A stretch of DNA of 64,000 bases from Brevibacterium sanguinis (GTDB taxonomy: Bacteria; Actinomycetota; Actinomycetes; Actinomycetales; Brevibacteriaceae). Shown one piece after another: positions 1-7,361 of this stretch; positions within the stretch are counted from its first letter, which is position 1, and each line of letters starts with the position of its first letter. The notes under the pieces were generated by a model. The model was not told where the DNA came from. It saw only the letters and a list, made by a program, of their open reading frames with translations, and did no database searches. The DNA is taken from assembly GCF_003315415.1 (NCBI RefSeq), contig NZ_QNSB01000011.1:52445-116444 (forward strand), written 5' to 3'. Made by a program: the position numbers and the translations under genes.

Positions 1-338
1 GGTTCCACGAGAGCATCCGCGCCGCGCTGCTCCGGCATGCCGAGAACGACCTCGGGCCGATGGCGCTGCCGGTCATCCCCCCGGCGATCGCCCCGTTCCA
101 CATCGCCGAGTACTTCCCCACCGAGGGGGCCTCGCTGCTCCACGACCCCCGCCAGCATGCGATCGCGATGTGCTTCATCATGGAGGTCCGCGGTGAGTGC
201 ACGCCCCGGGCCGATGCCCTCTGCCTGGACTGGCTGACTCCCGAGGAGACGCTGCGCGCCGACATCGTCGGGGAGCTCGGCCACGGCCAGGTCCACATCC
301 TCAAGGCCGCGCTCACGCACCTGGGCTTCTCGATCTGA
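1..338 (+). CDS. DUF4916/NUDIX-like hydrolase family protein, 3' part only
   Basis: The gene enters from the left edge; reading from base 3 gives about 111 residues up to the TGA at 336-338. The visible part runs through 'PFHIAEYFPTEG', 'HAIAMCFIMEVRG' and 'LDWLTPEE', which resembles the C-terminal half of the actinobacterial NUDIX-like family annotated as DUF4916. The N-terminal part, where a NUDIX box would start, is outside the window, so a catalytic activity cannot be judged. It ends about 40 bases before a TPP riboswitch and is probably not part of that transcription unit. The family assignment is from recall of the sequence pattern and is moderate. Confidence 0.6.
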   Translation, partial: FHESIRAALLRHAENDLGPMALPVIPPAIAPFHIAEYFPTEGASLLHDPRQHAIAMCFIMEVRGECTPRADALCLDWLTPEETLRADIVGELGHGQVHILKAALTHLGFSI

Positions 339-379
339 GGGTCCGCGCACCCTCCTGCCCTGTTGTACAGTGGGTCCTA

Positions 380-469
380 CGACAGGGGAGCGCCACCAAG
401 GGCGCTGAGAGTGCAGAAACTGCTGCAGACCCTCGAACCTGATGCGGCTAGCACCGCCGAAGGAAGTCG
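380..469 (+). ncRNA. TPP riboswitch (THI element) aptamer
   Basis: The leader contains the hallmark blocks of the thiamine pyrophosphate aptamer in order: 'GGGGAGCGCC', 'GGGCGCTGAGAGTGC', then 'GACCCTCGAACCTGATG', 'CGGCTAGCACCGCCG' and 'AAGGAAG'. Four bases at 380-383 pair with 466-469 to close a P1 helix. It precedes ykoE by about 40 bases, so binding of TPP should switch off the transporter operon. Confidence 0.93.
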
Positions 470-483
470 AGACTCTTGACACC

Positions 484-502
484 CCTCCTGACATCCAGGA
501 GG
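484..502 (+). promoter_or_regulatory. Shine-Dalgarno-sequestering hairpin of the TPP riboswitch
   Basis: CCTCCTG (484-490) is perfectly complementary to CAGGAGG (496-502), with a 5-base loop. The 3' arm contains the AGGAGG ribosome-binding site of ykoE, whose ATG is at 507. This is the layout of a translational expression platform, with TPP-bound RNA hiding the site. No terminator with a U-run is seen between aptamer and gene. The alternative pairing that frees the site was not identified. Confidence 0.75.
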
Positions 503-506
503 CATC

Positions 507-1169
507 ATGCCGAACAATGCCGCGCAGACGCCAGCGCACCACTCCGCTCCATCACAGACACCTGCAGCCGCGTCCGCCGTCCCGGCGACGACGAGGTGGC
601 GGGTCGTCGACTACGTCGTCACCGCCGTGCTCGGCATCGGCGTCGGGCTCGTCTTCTGGGTCCTGGCGCTGAGCTGGAAGTTCCTCGAGGTCGCCTTCCA
701 GGCCTTCCCACCCGCCATCGGCCTGATCGCGGGCCTGTGGGTCCTCGCGGGGCCGCTGGCCGCCGTCGTCATCCGCAAACCGGGGGCTGCTCTGCTGTGC
801 GAGGTGATCGCCGCCGTCGTCGAGGCGGTCCTCGGCTCGCACTTCGGTGCGACGGTGCTGCTCTCGGGCTTCCTCCAGGGCCTCGGCGCCGAACTCGTCT
901 TCGCCGCTTGCCGCTACCGCCGGTTCACCCTGGGGGTGACGAGCCTGTCGGGACTCGTCGCGGCCGCATTCATGGCCGTGAGCGAGAACATCATGTACAA
1001 CGCCGCCTGGCAGCCGAGCTTCCAGCTCGTCTACGCCGGGTGCGCTCTCCTCTCCGGTCTCGTCATCTCCGGGATCGGCGCCTGGTTCGCCTACCGGGCG
1101 ATCGCCCGCACCGGGGCGCTGAGCTCCTTCGCCTCGGGTCGACGCGCCCCGATCCCCGGTCGGCGCTGA
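507..1169 (+). CDS. ykoE: YkoE-type ECF transporter S component (HMP/thiamine)
   Basis: The 220-residue protein starts with a polar Ala/Thr/Pro-rich stretch and then has about five to six hydrophobic segments from residue 30 to 205, including 'VDYVVTAVLGIGVG' and 'GLIAGLWVLAGPLAA'. This is the substrate-binding membrane subunit of an energy-coupling-factor importer. The ATG at 507 follows AGGAGG (497-502). It is first of three overlapping genes (stop and next start share TGATG) and sits directly behind a TPP riboswitch, which supports thiamine or its hydroxymethylpyrimidine precursor as substrate. Family identity is strong; the exact substrate is inferred. Confidence 0.92.
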   Translation: MPNNAAQTPAHHSAPSQTPAAASAVPATTRWRVVDYVVTAVLGIGVGLVFWVLALSWKFLEVAFQAFPPAIGLIAGLWVLAGPLAAVVIRKPGAALLCEVIAAVVEAVLGSHFGATVLLSGFLQGLGAELVFAACRYRRFTLGVTSLSGLVAAAFMAVSENIMYNAAWQPSFQLVYAGCALLSGLVISGIGAWFAYRAIARTGALSSFASGRRAPIPGRR

Positions 1170-2671
1170 TGCCGCTGCCGGTCACCGCGCGCGGGTTCTC
1201 GTGGCGGCACGCCGACCGCGTCGCCCCCGCCGTCGGTCCCCTCGATCTCGACATCGCCGCGGGTGAGAGAGTGCTCCTGCTCGGTCCCTCCGGCTCGGGC
1301 AAGTCGACTCTGCTCCATGCGATCGCCGGAGTCCTGCCGGCCGAATCCGGTGAGGCCAGGGGTGAGATCCTCCTCGGCGACGCTCCCCCGGACCCCGGCC
1401 GCGGCGAGGTCGGCGTCGTGTTCCAGGATCCCGATGCCCAGGTCGTCTTCTCCCGGGTCGGCGACGACGTCGCCTTCGGGATGGAGAACCTCGGGATGCC
1501 GGCGGCCGAGATCGAGCCCCGCATCGCCTCGGCGCTGCCCGCGATGGGCCTCGACCTCGACCACGACCACCCCACCGCCGCGCTCTCCGGCGGGCAGAAG
1601 CAGCGCCTGGCCCTGGCCGGGATCCTCGCGATGGCCCCGCAGATCCTCGTCCTCGACGAGCCGACCGCCAACATCGACCCGGAGTCGACCGCCGGCATCC
1701 GTGACGCCGTCCTGAGGATGCAGGCGGAGACCGGGGCGACGATGATCGTCGTCGAGCACCGCGTCGACCTGTGGATCGACCACGTCGACACGGTGATCGT
1801 CCTCGGTCCCGACGGGGTGCTCGTCGAGGGCCCGCCGAGGCGGATCCTCGGCGACCCGGAACTGAGCGACGTGCTCGAGCGATGCGGGATCCGGGTGCCG
1901 GGGGCCGTGCGCGCCCTGGGGCAGTCCCGTCGTGCCCACTCCCCCGCCGAGGCGGTGCTCGGCGCCCGCTCCCTCGCCGTCGCTCGTCCCGGCGCGTGCG
2001 TCCCCGCCGCCCGGGACCTCGATCTCACGGTCCATGCGGGTGAGGCCGTGGGCATCGTCGGGCCCAACGGCGCCGGGAAGTCGACGACCGCGCTCACCCT
2101 GGCCGGTCTCATCCCCGAGTTCGCCGGCGAGGTGGCCGTCCAGGGCAGGCTGGCGCGCGGGGCGAAGCACTCCCGGCCGTTCCGCTGGTCGTCGAGGTTC
2201 CTCGCTCCGCGCATCGGGTCGGTGTTCCAGGAACCCGATCACCAGTTCCTCCGGGCGACGGTCGCCGAGGAGCTCGCCCTCGGGCCGCGATTGGCCGGAT
2301 GGACGGCCGCTGAGGTCGAGGCGCGGGTGAGCGCTCTCCTGCTCACCCTCGGTCTTGCCGACCGCGCCGAGGCGCACCCGCAGGGGCTCTCAGGTGGTGA
2401 GAAGCGCAGGCTGTCGGTGGCGGCGATGCTGGCCCCGCGACCGGCGGTGCTCGTCGTCGACGAGCCGACCTTCGGTCAGGACGCGCTGACCTGGGCGGGG
2501 CTCGTCGACCTGTTCCTCGAGGTGCTCGACCACGGTTGCGCCGTCATCGCGGTCAGCCATGACCTCGAGTTCCTCGATGCGATCGGCGCCCGGCGCGTCG
2601 GTCTCGGGGCGGGGGCACCAAGGAGGGCAGCCGATCCGGTTCACGCGCTGCGAGGTGAGACCGTTGAGTGA
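1169..2671 (+). CDS. ykoD: YkoD-type ECF transporter double ATPase
   Basis: A 500-residue tandem ABC ATPase. The first half has Walker A GPSGSGKS near residues 39-46, signature LSGGQKQR and Walker B 'ILVLDEPTANID'. The second half has Walker A GPNGAGKS near residue 298, LSGGEKRR and 'VLVVDEPTFGQD'. In the YkoEDC system one polypeptide replaces the EcfA/EcfA' pair and powers uptake through the YkoC T component. The ATG at 1169 overlaps the ykoE stop by one base; a longer open frame upstream is only read-through over ykoE. Expression should follow the upstream riboswitch. Confidence 0.93.
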   Translation: MPLPVTARGFSWRHADRVAPAVGPLDLDIAAGERVLLLGPSGSGKSTLLHAIAGVLPAESGEARGEILLGDAPPDPGRGEVGVVFQDPDAQVVFSRVGDDVAFGMENLGMPAAEIEPRIASALPAMGLDLDHDHPTAALSGGQKQRLALAGILAMAPQILVLDEPTANIDPESTAGIRDAVLRMQAETGATMIVVEHRVDLWIDHVDTVIVLGPDGVLVEGPPRRILGDPELSDVLERCGIRVPGAVRALGQSRRAHSPAEAVLGARSLAVARPGACVPAARDLDLTVHAGEAVGIVGPNGAGKSTTALTLAGLIPEFAGEVAVQGRLARGAKHSRPFRWSSRFLAPRIGSVFQEPDHQFLRATVAEELALGPRLAGWTAAEVEARVSALLLTLGLADRAEAHPQGLSGGEKRRLSVAAMLAPRPAVLVVDEPTFGQDALTWAGLVDLFLEVLDHGCAVIAVSHDLEFLDAIGARRVGLGAGAPRRAADPVHALRGETVE

Positions 2672-3482
2672 GCGCACGCCGGTCGCCGATCCCGGTCAGC
2701 TCATCCCCGTGGTGCGGACGACCGCGGTCGCCAGGTGCAATCCCCTGACGAAGATCACCGTCGCGCTGGTTCTCATGGTCGCGGCCCTGCTGAGCATCGA
2801 CCTCGTGTCCGCGGGGATCGTCCTCGCGTTCTCCCTCGTCCTCCTGCCCGCCTCCGGGCTCGATCCCGTCCAGGCGCTCAAGCGGCTGTGGTTCCTGCCC
2901 GCCGGTGCCCTGCTCGCGGCCTGGGGGACGGCGATCCTGGCGGAGAAGACCGGAGCCGTGCTCGTCGAGCTCGGTCCCCTGCTCATCACCACGGGGTCGG
3001 CGTCGGTGGCCGCCGCGATCTTCGTCCGGGCCCTGGCCCTGGCGATCCCCCTCGTGGTGCTCGCCTCGACGATCGATCCCAGGGATCTCGCGGACGCGCT
3101 GATCCAACATCTCAGGCTGCCCGAGACCCTCGTCGTGTCCGTCCTCGCCGCCGGCCGGCTGCTCGGGCTGCTCGTCGTCGACTGGCAGACGCTGTCGATG
3201 GCCCGGCGGGCGCGCGGAGTCGCGGATGGTTCGCCCCTGCAGCGCGCGTCGAGCCTCGTCGCCGGCATCTTCGCCCTGCTCGTCCAGGCGATCCGCCGGG
3301 GCACGCGGATGGCGATGGCGATGGAGGGACGGGCATTCGGTCGGCCGGGCCGGACGTGGCGCCGGCGCTCGGCCTTCCATCCGCGGGACCTGGTGCTGCT
3401 GGGCTCCGCGGTCCTCGTCGGCGTCGCGGCGATCGCCTCGGCGCTGGTGCTGGGGACGTGGAACCCGATCCTCGGCGGCTGA
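2664..3482 (+). CDS. ykoC: YkoC-type ECF transporter T component (transmembrane)
   Basis: The 272-residue hydrophobic protein has early segments ('ITVALVLMVAALLSI', 'GIVLAFSLVLLPASG'), a cytoplasmic coupling region with 'MARRARGV', the 'AMAMEGRAFG' block typical of EcfT proteins (Ala-Arg-Gly type motif), and a last helix near the C-terminus. I chose the TTG at 2664 because GAGGTGAG (2652-2659) lies 4 bases upstream. The gene overlaps ykoD by 8 bases, so translation is probably coupled. It completes the riboswitch-controlled importer. GTG at 2655 is an alternative start without a good ribosome-binding site. Confidence 0.88.
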   Translation: MSERTPVADPGQLIPVVRTTAVARCNPLTKITVALVLMVAALLSIDLVSAGIVLAFSLVLLPASGLDPVQALKRLWFLPAGALLAAWGTAILAEKTGAVLVELGPLLITTGSASVAAAIFVRALALAIPLVVLASTIDPRDLADALIQHLRLPETLVVSVLAAGRLLGLLVVDWQTLSMARRARGVADGSPLQRASSLVAGIFALLVQAIRRGTRMAMAMEGRAFGRPGRTWRRRSAFHPRDLVLLGSAVLVGVAAIASALVLGTWNPILGG

Positions 3483-3493
3483 GCTCCAGGCTC

Positions 3494-4039
3494 TCAGATC
3501 TGCCTGAGGAACTCCCGGAAGTAGGTCCGCCACTCCTCGAGCGCCTCCGGGCTCGGGAGTCTGGCGACCGTGACGGTGAGCAGCGACCTGCCCTCGGCCT
3601 TCGGTTCGGCGGCCGCCTCGATCCGCGCGCCGCCGGCCATGTCGGCCCTCCAGTAGGTGCGCTTGGGCGTCTCCGACATCCTCGGGTCGCCGCTGAGGGG
3701 GACCCCGTCGCGGGCCGGATCCTCGATGAGCGCGCCGAACCGCTTGATGGCCTCGTCACGGCCGAGGGGCACGGTGCGCGAGACCGCGACCTCGAAGGTG
3801 CCGTCGGCTCTCTGCCCGGGCACTCGACGGCCGATCTCCTGCTCGTAGGCGACGACGGCACCCTGCACCCACCAGCCGTGGTTGTTCACCCTGCCCTCGT
3901 ACTGCGGGTAGAGGGCGTCGGCGAGTTCCTTGTGACTCGCCGACGCCCCTCCCGCGGCCTCGAGGCGGGCCCGGACATCGGCCCAGGGTTCGCCGAGCGC
4001 GTTCGCGATCGCCTCGGCGTTCATCTCTTTCGCAGCCAT
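3494..4039 (-). CDS. Hypothetical protein with SRPBCC/AHSA1-like C-terminal part
   Basis: This 181-residue soluble protein has an N-terminal block ('NNHGWWVQGAVVAYEQEIG', 'VPGQRADGTFEVAVSRT') that recurs in actinobacterial proteins of unknown function. Its C-terminal half ('RTYWRADMAGGARIEAAAE' to 'VTVARLPSPEALEEW') has the alternating strands and final helix of START/AHSA1-like folds, whose members bind hydrophobic ligands or act as Hsp90-ATPase-activator homologues. It converges on ykoC with an 11-base gap. No catalytic residues can be named and the fold call is an inference from pattern. Confidence 0.7.
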   Translation of the reverse strand: MAAKEMNAEAIANALGEPWADVRARLEAAGGASASHKELADALYPQYEGRVNNHGWWVQGAVVAYEQEIGRRVPGQRADGTFEVAVSRTVPLGRDEAIKRFGALIEDPARDGVPLSGDPRMSETPKRTYWRADMAGGARIEAAAEPKAEGRSLLTVTVARLPSPEALEEWRTYFREFLRQI

Positions 4040-4103
4040 ACCGGAAGTCTAGGCGCTCGACCGCAGGTGGGGCAGCGGCGGCGAAGGCAGGTGTCAGCGA
4101 CGA

Positions 4104-4424
4104 TCAGTCGATCTGGAGCTCGCCCATCCGGTCCCAGCCCTCGCCGTCGATCTTGCGCGAGATGATCTGCGGGGTCGAGTTCAGGTGGGGGCGCATGGCC
4201 TCGAGCCCGGCCTGGAAATGATCGCTGGTCACATGCGGTTCGGCGCCCTCGTCGGTGAATGCCTCGACGAGGACGTACTCATTGGGGTTCTCCAGGCTCT
4301 TCGACCATTCGAACCACAGGTTGCCCGGTTCCGCGCGAGTCGCCTCGGTGAACTCCCGCACGGCCTCGGGGAAGTTGTCCACGCTCTCGGGCTTGACGTC
4401 GTACTTGACCACGATGAAGATCAT
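4104..4424 (-). CDS. Putative quinol monooxygenase (ABM/YgiN-like)
   Basis: A 106-residue protein beginning 'MIFIVVKYDVKPESVDNF' with 'FTEATRAEPGNLWFEWSKS' and 'YVLVEAFTDEGAEPH'. This is the dimeric ferredoxin-like antibiotic biosynthesis monooxygenase fold, which includes YgiN quinol monooxygenases and IsdG-like proteins. The ATG at 4424 is preceded by a GAGGGAAG ribosome-binding site. It lies downstream of the LysR-methyltransferase pair on the same strand but is separated from them by a hairpin at 4440-4470. The substrate is unknown. Confidence 0.82.
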   Translation of the reverse strand: MIFIVVKYDVKPESVDNFPEAVREFTEATRAEPGNLWFEWSKSLENPNEYVLVEAFTDEGAEPHVTSDHFQAGLEAMRPHLNSTPQIISRKIDGEGWDRMGELQID

Positions 4425-4439
4425 TGACTTCCCTCACTT

Positions 4440-4470
4440 GAGAATCGGTTCGGTGTGCCCACCGATTCTC
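4440..4470 (-). terminator. Stem-loop directly after the methyltransferase gene
   Basis: GAGAATCGGT (4440-4449) and ACCGATTCTC (4461-4470) form a perfect 10-bp stem with an 11-base loop, immediately after the methyltransferase stop codon on the minus strand. There is no U-run, so it may act as a weak terminator, an RNA-stability element or a spacer between two units. Confidence 0.55.
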
Positions 4471-5073
4471 TCAGATCCTCTCGGCGATGAGCACGAGGAA
4501 GTCGCTGTCGGGTTCGAAGGGGTGGAGCTCCCAGGATGAGAGCTGGAGGTCGACGAGCATTCCCGTCGACCTCACGTCGGCTGAGAAGTCGGCGAAGTCG
4601 TATCCGCGCCCGGCTCCGAACCCGGCGACGAACCGTCCGCCCGACTTCAGGGTCGACTTGATGTTCGCCAGCGTCTGGCGTCGGGAGGACGGGTCGAGGA
4701 AGGCGAGGACGTTCCCGGCGCAGACGGCGACGTCGATGTCGGTGATCCCGGCGGCGGCGAAGTCGAAGTCGGCGAGGTCGCCGGTGTGCCATTGGCCGCT
4801 CGGGAAGTCCTCCTCGGCGACGGAGATGAGGAACTCGTCGAGGTCGACCCCGTACACGGTGTGCCCGGCCTCGATGAGCAGACCGCCCACCCTGCCGGTC
4901 CCGCAGCCGGCGTCGAGGATCCGCGCCCGGCGCGGGGCCATCGCGTTGACGAAGCGGGCCTCGCCTCCGATGTCGTGCCCGGCGTCGACGAGCTTGCGCC
5001 ACCGCTGGGCGTAGTTCGCCGAGTGCTCGGGGTTGGACTCTCGCAGGCGGTTCCACTTGTGGTCGAAGCTCAT
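4471..5073 (-). CDS. Class I SAM-dependent methyltransferase
   Basis: A 200-residue protein carrying the SAM-binding motif I 'ILDAGCGTGRVG', motif II-like 'YGVDLDEFLI' and 'DVAVCAGNVLAFL' (motif IV region). These features place it in the class I methyltransferase superfamily; the acceptor substrate cannot be told. I use the ATG at 5073, which overlaps the LysR stop as ATGA, so the two are probably co-translated. A GTG two codons upstream (5079) is possible. It shares no obvious pathway with LysR, and the pairing may be simple read-through. Confidence 0.85.
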   Translation of the reverse strand: MSFDHKWNRLRESNPEHSANYAQRWRKLVDAGHDIGGEARFVNAMAPRRARILDAGCGTGRVGGLLIEAGHTVYGVDLDEFLISVAEEDFPSGQWHTGDLADFDFAAAGITDIDVAVCAGNVLAFLDPSSRRQTLANIKSTLKSGGRFVAGFGAGRGYDFADFSADVRSTGMLVDLQLSSWELHPFEPDSDFLVLIAERI

Positions 5074-5972
5074 GGGCACATTCTAGGCAGAGAATCTCCC
5101 GCAAAGACCTCGGCCACCACCTCGGCGACGGCCGCGACCGATTCCTCAGGGTCCGGGGCGGTGAGCACGATGATCTCCCGGCCGCCCACCTCGGCGAGGG
5201 GATGGAGCTCGACCCCGGGACCGGCCAGGGACATCATGATGGGCGTGGCGAGGGTCAGCCCGAGGCCGGTGCCGGCGAGCGCGAGCGCGACGGCCGTGTC
5301 GGTGACGATGTGCGTCTCCTTCGCCGCAATCCCGATCGCGGCGGTGGCCAACCGCAGCGCCCGGCCGAAGAGCTCGTCGGCCGGGGGCAGGATCCAGTCC
5401 GCATCGGCGAGCTCCGCGGGATCGGGACGGGCGCGGCCTGCGGGGGTGACGACACCGAAGTCCTCGACCGCCGCCGTCGTCCACCGCACTCCTCGCATCG
5501 GCGGCAGCCGGACGCTCGGGTAGTCGACGCCGATCCCCAGGTCGATCGCCCCGTCGACGACGGCCGCGGCCATCGTCTCGACGTCGATCTCCCGGGCGCG
5601 GACGTCGATGTGCGGATGCCGCTCGGCGAGCGCCGCGACGATGCGCGGGAGCGCGACGATCGACGCGGAGCCGAACACGCCGAGGGTGACGATCGCCTCG
5701 CTGCGGAAGTCGCGGCCGAGCATCGCCTGCTCGGCCTGCCTCTCGGCGGCGAGGATGCTGCGCACGCGCGGAAGCAGGGTGCGGCCCGCCTCGGAGAGCA
5801 CCATGCCCCGGCCCCGGCGGACGAACAGGTCCGCTCCGACGACGTGGCGCAGGGCGGAGATGTGCTGGGACACCGCCCCGACGCTGTAGCCGAGCTGCTC
5901 GGCCGCGCGCGTCATCGACCCGCGGTCGGCGACCGCGGCGAAGGTGCGCAGCTGCGCAAGCGTCCATGCCAT
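5070..5972 (-). CDS. LysR family transcriptional regulator
   Basis: The 300-residue protein has an N-terminal winged helix-turn-helix ('LRTFAAVADRGSMTRAAEQL', 'VGAVSQHISALRHVVG') and a C-terminal periplasmic-binding-like effector domain containing 'VTLGVFGSASIVALPRIV'. It is transcribed divergently from an FAD oxidoreductase and an aldehyde dehydrogenase, with an inverted repeat of LysR type in the 134-base gap. By the usual LysR logic it controls that pair in response to a pathway intermediate, plausibly of pipecolate or lysine breakdown. It overlaps the methyltransferase gene by 4 bases. Confidence 0.93.
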   Translation of the reverse strand: MAWTLAQLRTFAAVADRGSMTRAAEQLGYSVGAVSQHISALRHVVGADLFVRRGRGMVLSEAGRTLLPRVRSILAAERQAEQAMLGRDFRSEAIVTLGVFGSASIVALPRIVAALAERHPHIDVRAREIDVETMAAAVVDGAIDLGIGVDYPSVRLPPMRGVRWTTAAVEDFGVVTPAGRARPDPAELADADWILPPADELFGRALRLATAAIGIAAKETHIVTDTAVALALAGTGLGLTLATPIMMSLAGPGVELHPLAEVGGREIIVLTAPDPEESVAAVAEVVAEVFAGDSLPRMCP

Positions 5973-5986
5973 GGGGCGAGACTACC

Positions 5987-6009
5987 TGTTTTCAGTTTTC
6001 CTGAACACA
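5987..6009. promoter_or_regulatory. LysR-type operator in the divergent promoter region
   Basis: TTCAG (5991-5995) and CTGAA (6001-6005) form a perfect inverted repeat with a 5-base centre. The extended arms TGTTTTCAG and CTGAACACA match at 8 of 9 positions. Spacing and symmetry fit a LysR T-N11-A box, and it lies just upstream of the lysR start and about 100 bases before the oxidoreductase start. Confidence 0.65.
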
Positions 6010-6106
6010 ACTTTCACGGACTGGCCCTTGCCCTAAAACGTGGCCGCGCCCACAATGGCTGTGAGCGCGACGCTGCGCGCGAGCGCTGCCGACAGTGAGG
6101 TGAGAC

Positions 6107-7276
6107 GTGCAGAATCCGATTCCGGCCCGCGCCGAGGTGGTCATCATCGGCGCCGGCGTCATGGGCGCGGCCATCGCGTACCATCTGGCCCGGCGGGGAA
6201 CGCGGGATGTCGTTCTCGTCGAACGCGACATCCCCGGGGCCGGGTCGACGTCGAAGGCCGCCGGCGGGGTCCGCTGCCAGTTCTCCGATGAGGTCAACAT
6301 CTCCCTCGCCGTGCGCAGCCTCGAGGTGCTGCGGACCTTCGAGCGGGACTTCGGCACCGACATCGACCTCGTGACCAACGGCTACCTGTTCCTCCTCGAC
6401 AGCGACGAGTCCGCCGACGCCTTCGCCGCCAACGTCGCCCTCCAGCAGCGGATGGGCCTCGATTCGCGGATGCTCACCACAGCCGAGGCGAAGGCGCTGT
6501 CACCCCACATCAGCACCGACGGCCTCGTCGCCGCCGCGTTCAACCCCGGGGACGGGCACTGCACTCCCGAGGCGGTGGTCTCCGGCTACATCCGCGCCGC
6601 TCGCGAGCTCGGGGTGAGGGTGCTCAAGTCCTGCGAGGTCACCGGCATCGCGACGAGCGGCCCGCCCGGAGCCCGCGCGATCGACTCGGTCGTCACCACC
6701 CGCGGCACCATCGCCTGCTCCCAGGTCGTGTGCGCGGCGGGGGCCTGGTCCGGGCTCATCGGTGACATGGCGGGCGTCGAACTGCCGGTGCGACCACTGC
6801 GCCGGGAGATCATGGTCAGCGAACCGGTCGACTTCGACACCACCGGGATGCCGTTCACGATCGACTTCTCGACCAGCTTCTACGTCCATCCCGAGGGTCC
6901 CGGCCTGCTCTTCGGCTGCCCGGACGAGACCGACTCCTGGACCTTCTCCGAGCGCCGCGACCCGGACTGGCTGGGATACCTCTCCGAGCTCATCGACCGC
7001 CGCGCGCCCGCGCTGGCCGACGTCCAGGTCAAGCACGGCTGGGCCGGGCTGTATGAGATGACGCCGGACCACAACGCGCTCATCGGCGCCGCCGAGGAGC
7101 TCGAGGGCTTCGTCTACGCCTGCGGGTTCTCCGGCCACGGCTTCCTCATGGGACCGGCCGTCGGCGAGGTCGTCGCCGACATCGTCGCCGGGCGCGAGCC
7201 CTTCGTCGACGTCTCCGGCCTGGACAAGCAGCGCTTCGCCACCTCGGGACTGCGCACGGAGCTCAACATCGTCTGA
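6107..7276 (+). CDS. FAD-dependent oxidoreductase of the DAO family (candidate pipecolate/amino-acid oxidase)
   Basis: A 389-residue flavoenzyme. The N-terminal dinucleotide fold is 'VVIIGAGVMGAAIAYHLA'. It continues with 'GAGSTSKAAGGVRCQFSD' as in sarcosine-oxidase-beta-like proteins and a C-terminal 'GFSGHGFLMGPAVGE' FAD-binding block. Such enzymes oxidise secondary or N-methyl amines of amino acids. The next gene encodes an AmaB-like semialdehyde dehydrogenase. In Pseudomonas the AmaA oxidase and AmaB act in sequence on L-pipecolate, so that substrate is the favoured inference; sarcosine- or proline-like substrates remain possible. The start is the GTG at 6107 behind GAGGTGAG. Confidence 0.85.
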   Translation: MQNPIPARAEVVIIGAGVMGAAIAYHLARRGTRDVVLVERDIPGAGSTSKAAGGVRCQFSDEVNISLAVRSLEVLRTFERDFGTDIDLVTNGYLFLLDSDESADAFAANVALQQRMGLDSRMLTTAEAKALSPHISTDGLVAAAFNPGDGHCTPEAVVSGYIRAARELGVRVLKSCEVTGIATSGPPGARAIDSVVTTRGTIACSQVVCAAGAWSGLIGDMAGVELPVRPLRREIMVSEPVDFDTTGMPFTIDFSTSFYVHPEGPGLLFGCPDETDSWTFSERRDPDWLGYLSELIDRRAPALADVQVKHGWAGLYEMTPDHNALIGAAEELEGFVYACGFSGHGFLMGPAVGEVVADIVAGREPFVDVSGLDKQRFATSGLRTELNIV

Positions 7277-7361
7277 CCCCAGCGACCCGGCCGCACTCGC
7301 CGGGACCGCATCGTCCGGGCCGCACCGCCCACCGAACTCCCCCACCGAAGAAAGGACAGCA

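Noticed and set aside
476..1168. Upstream extension of the ykoD frame through ykoE
   Set aside because: The stretch is antiphase to the well-supported ykoE membrane protein, and the ABC domain begins right after ATG 1169.
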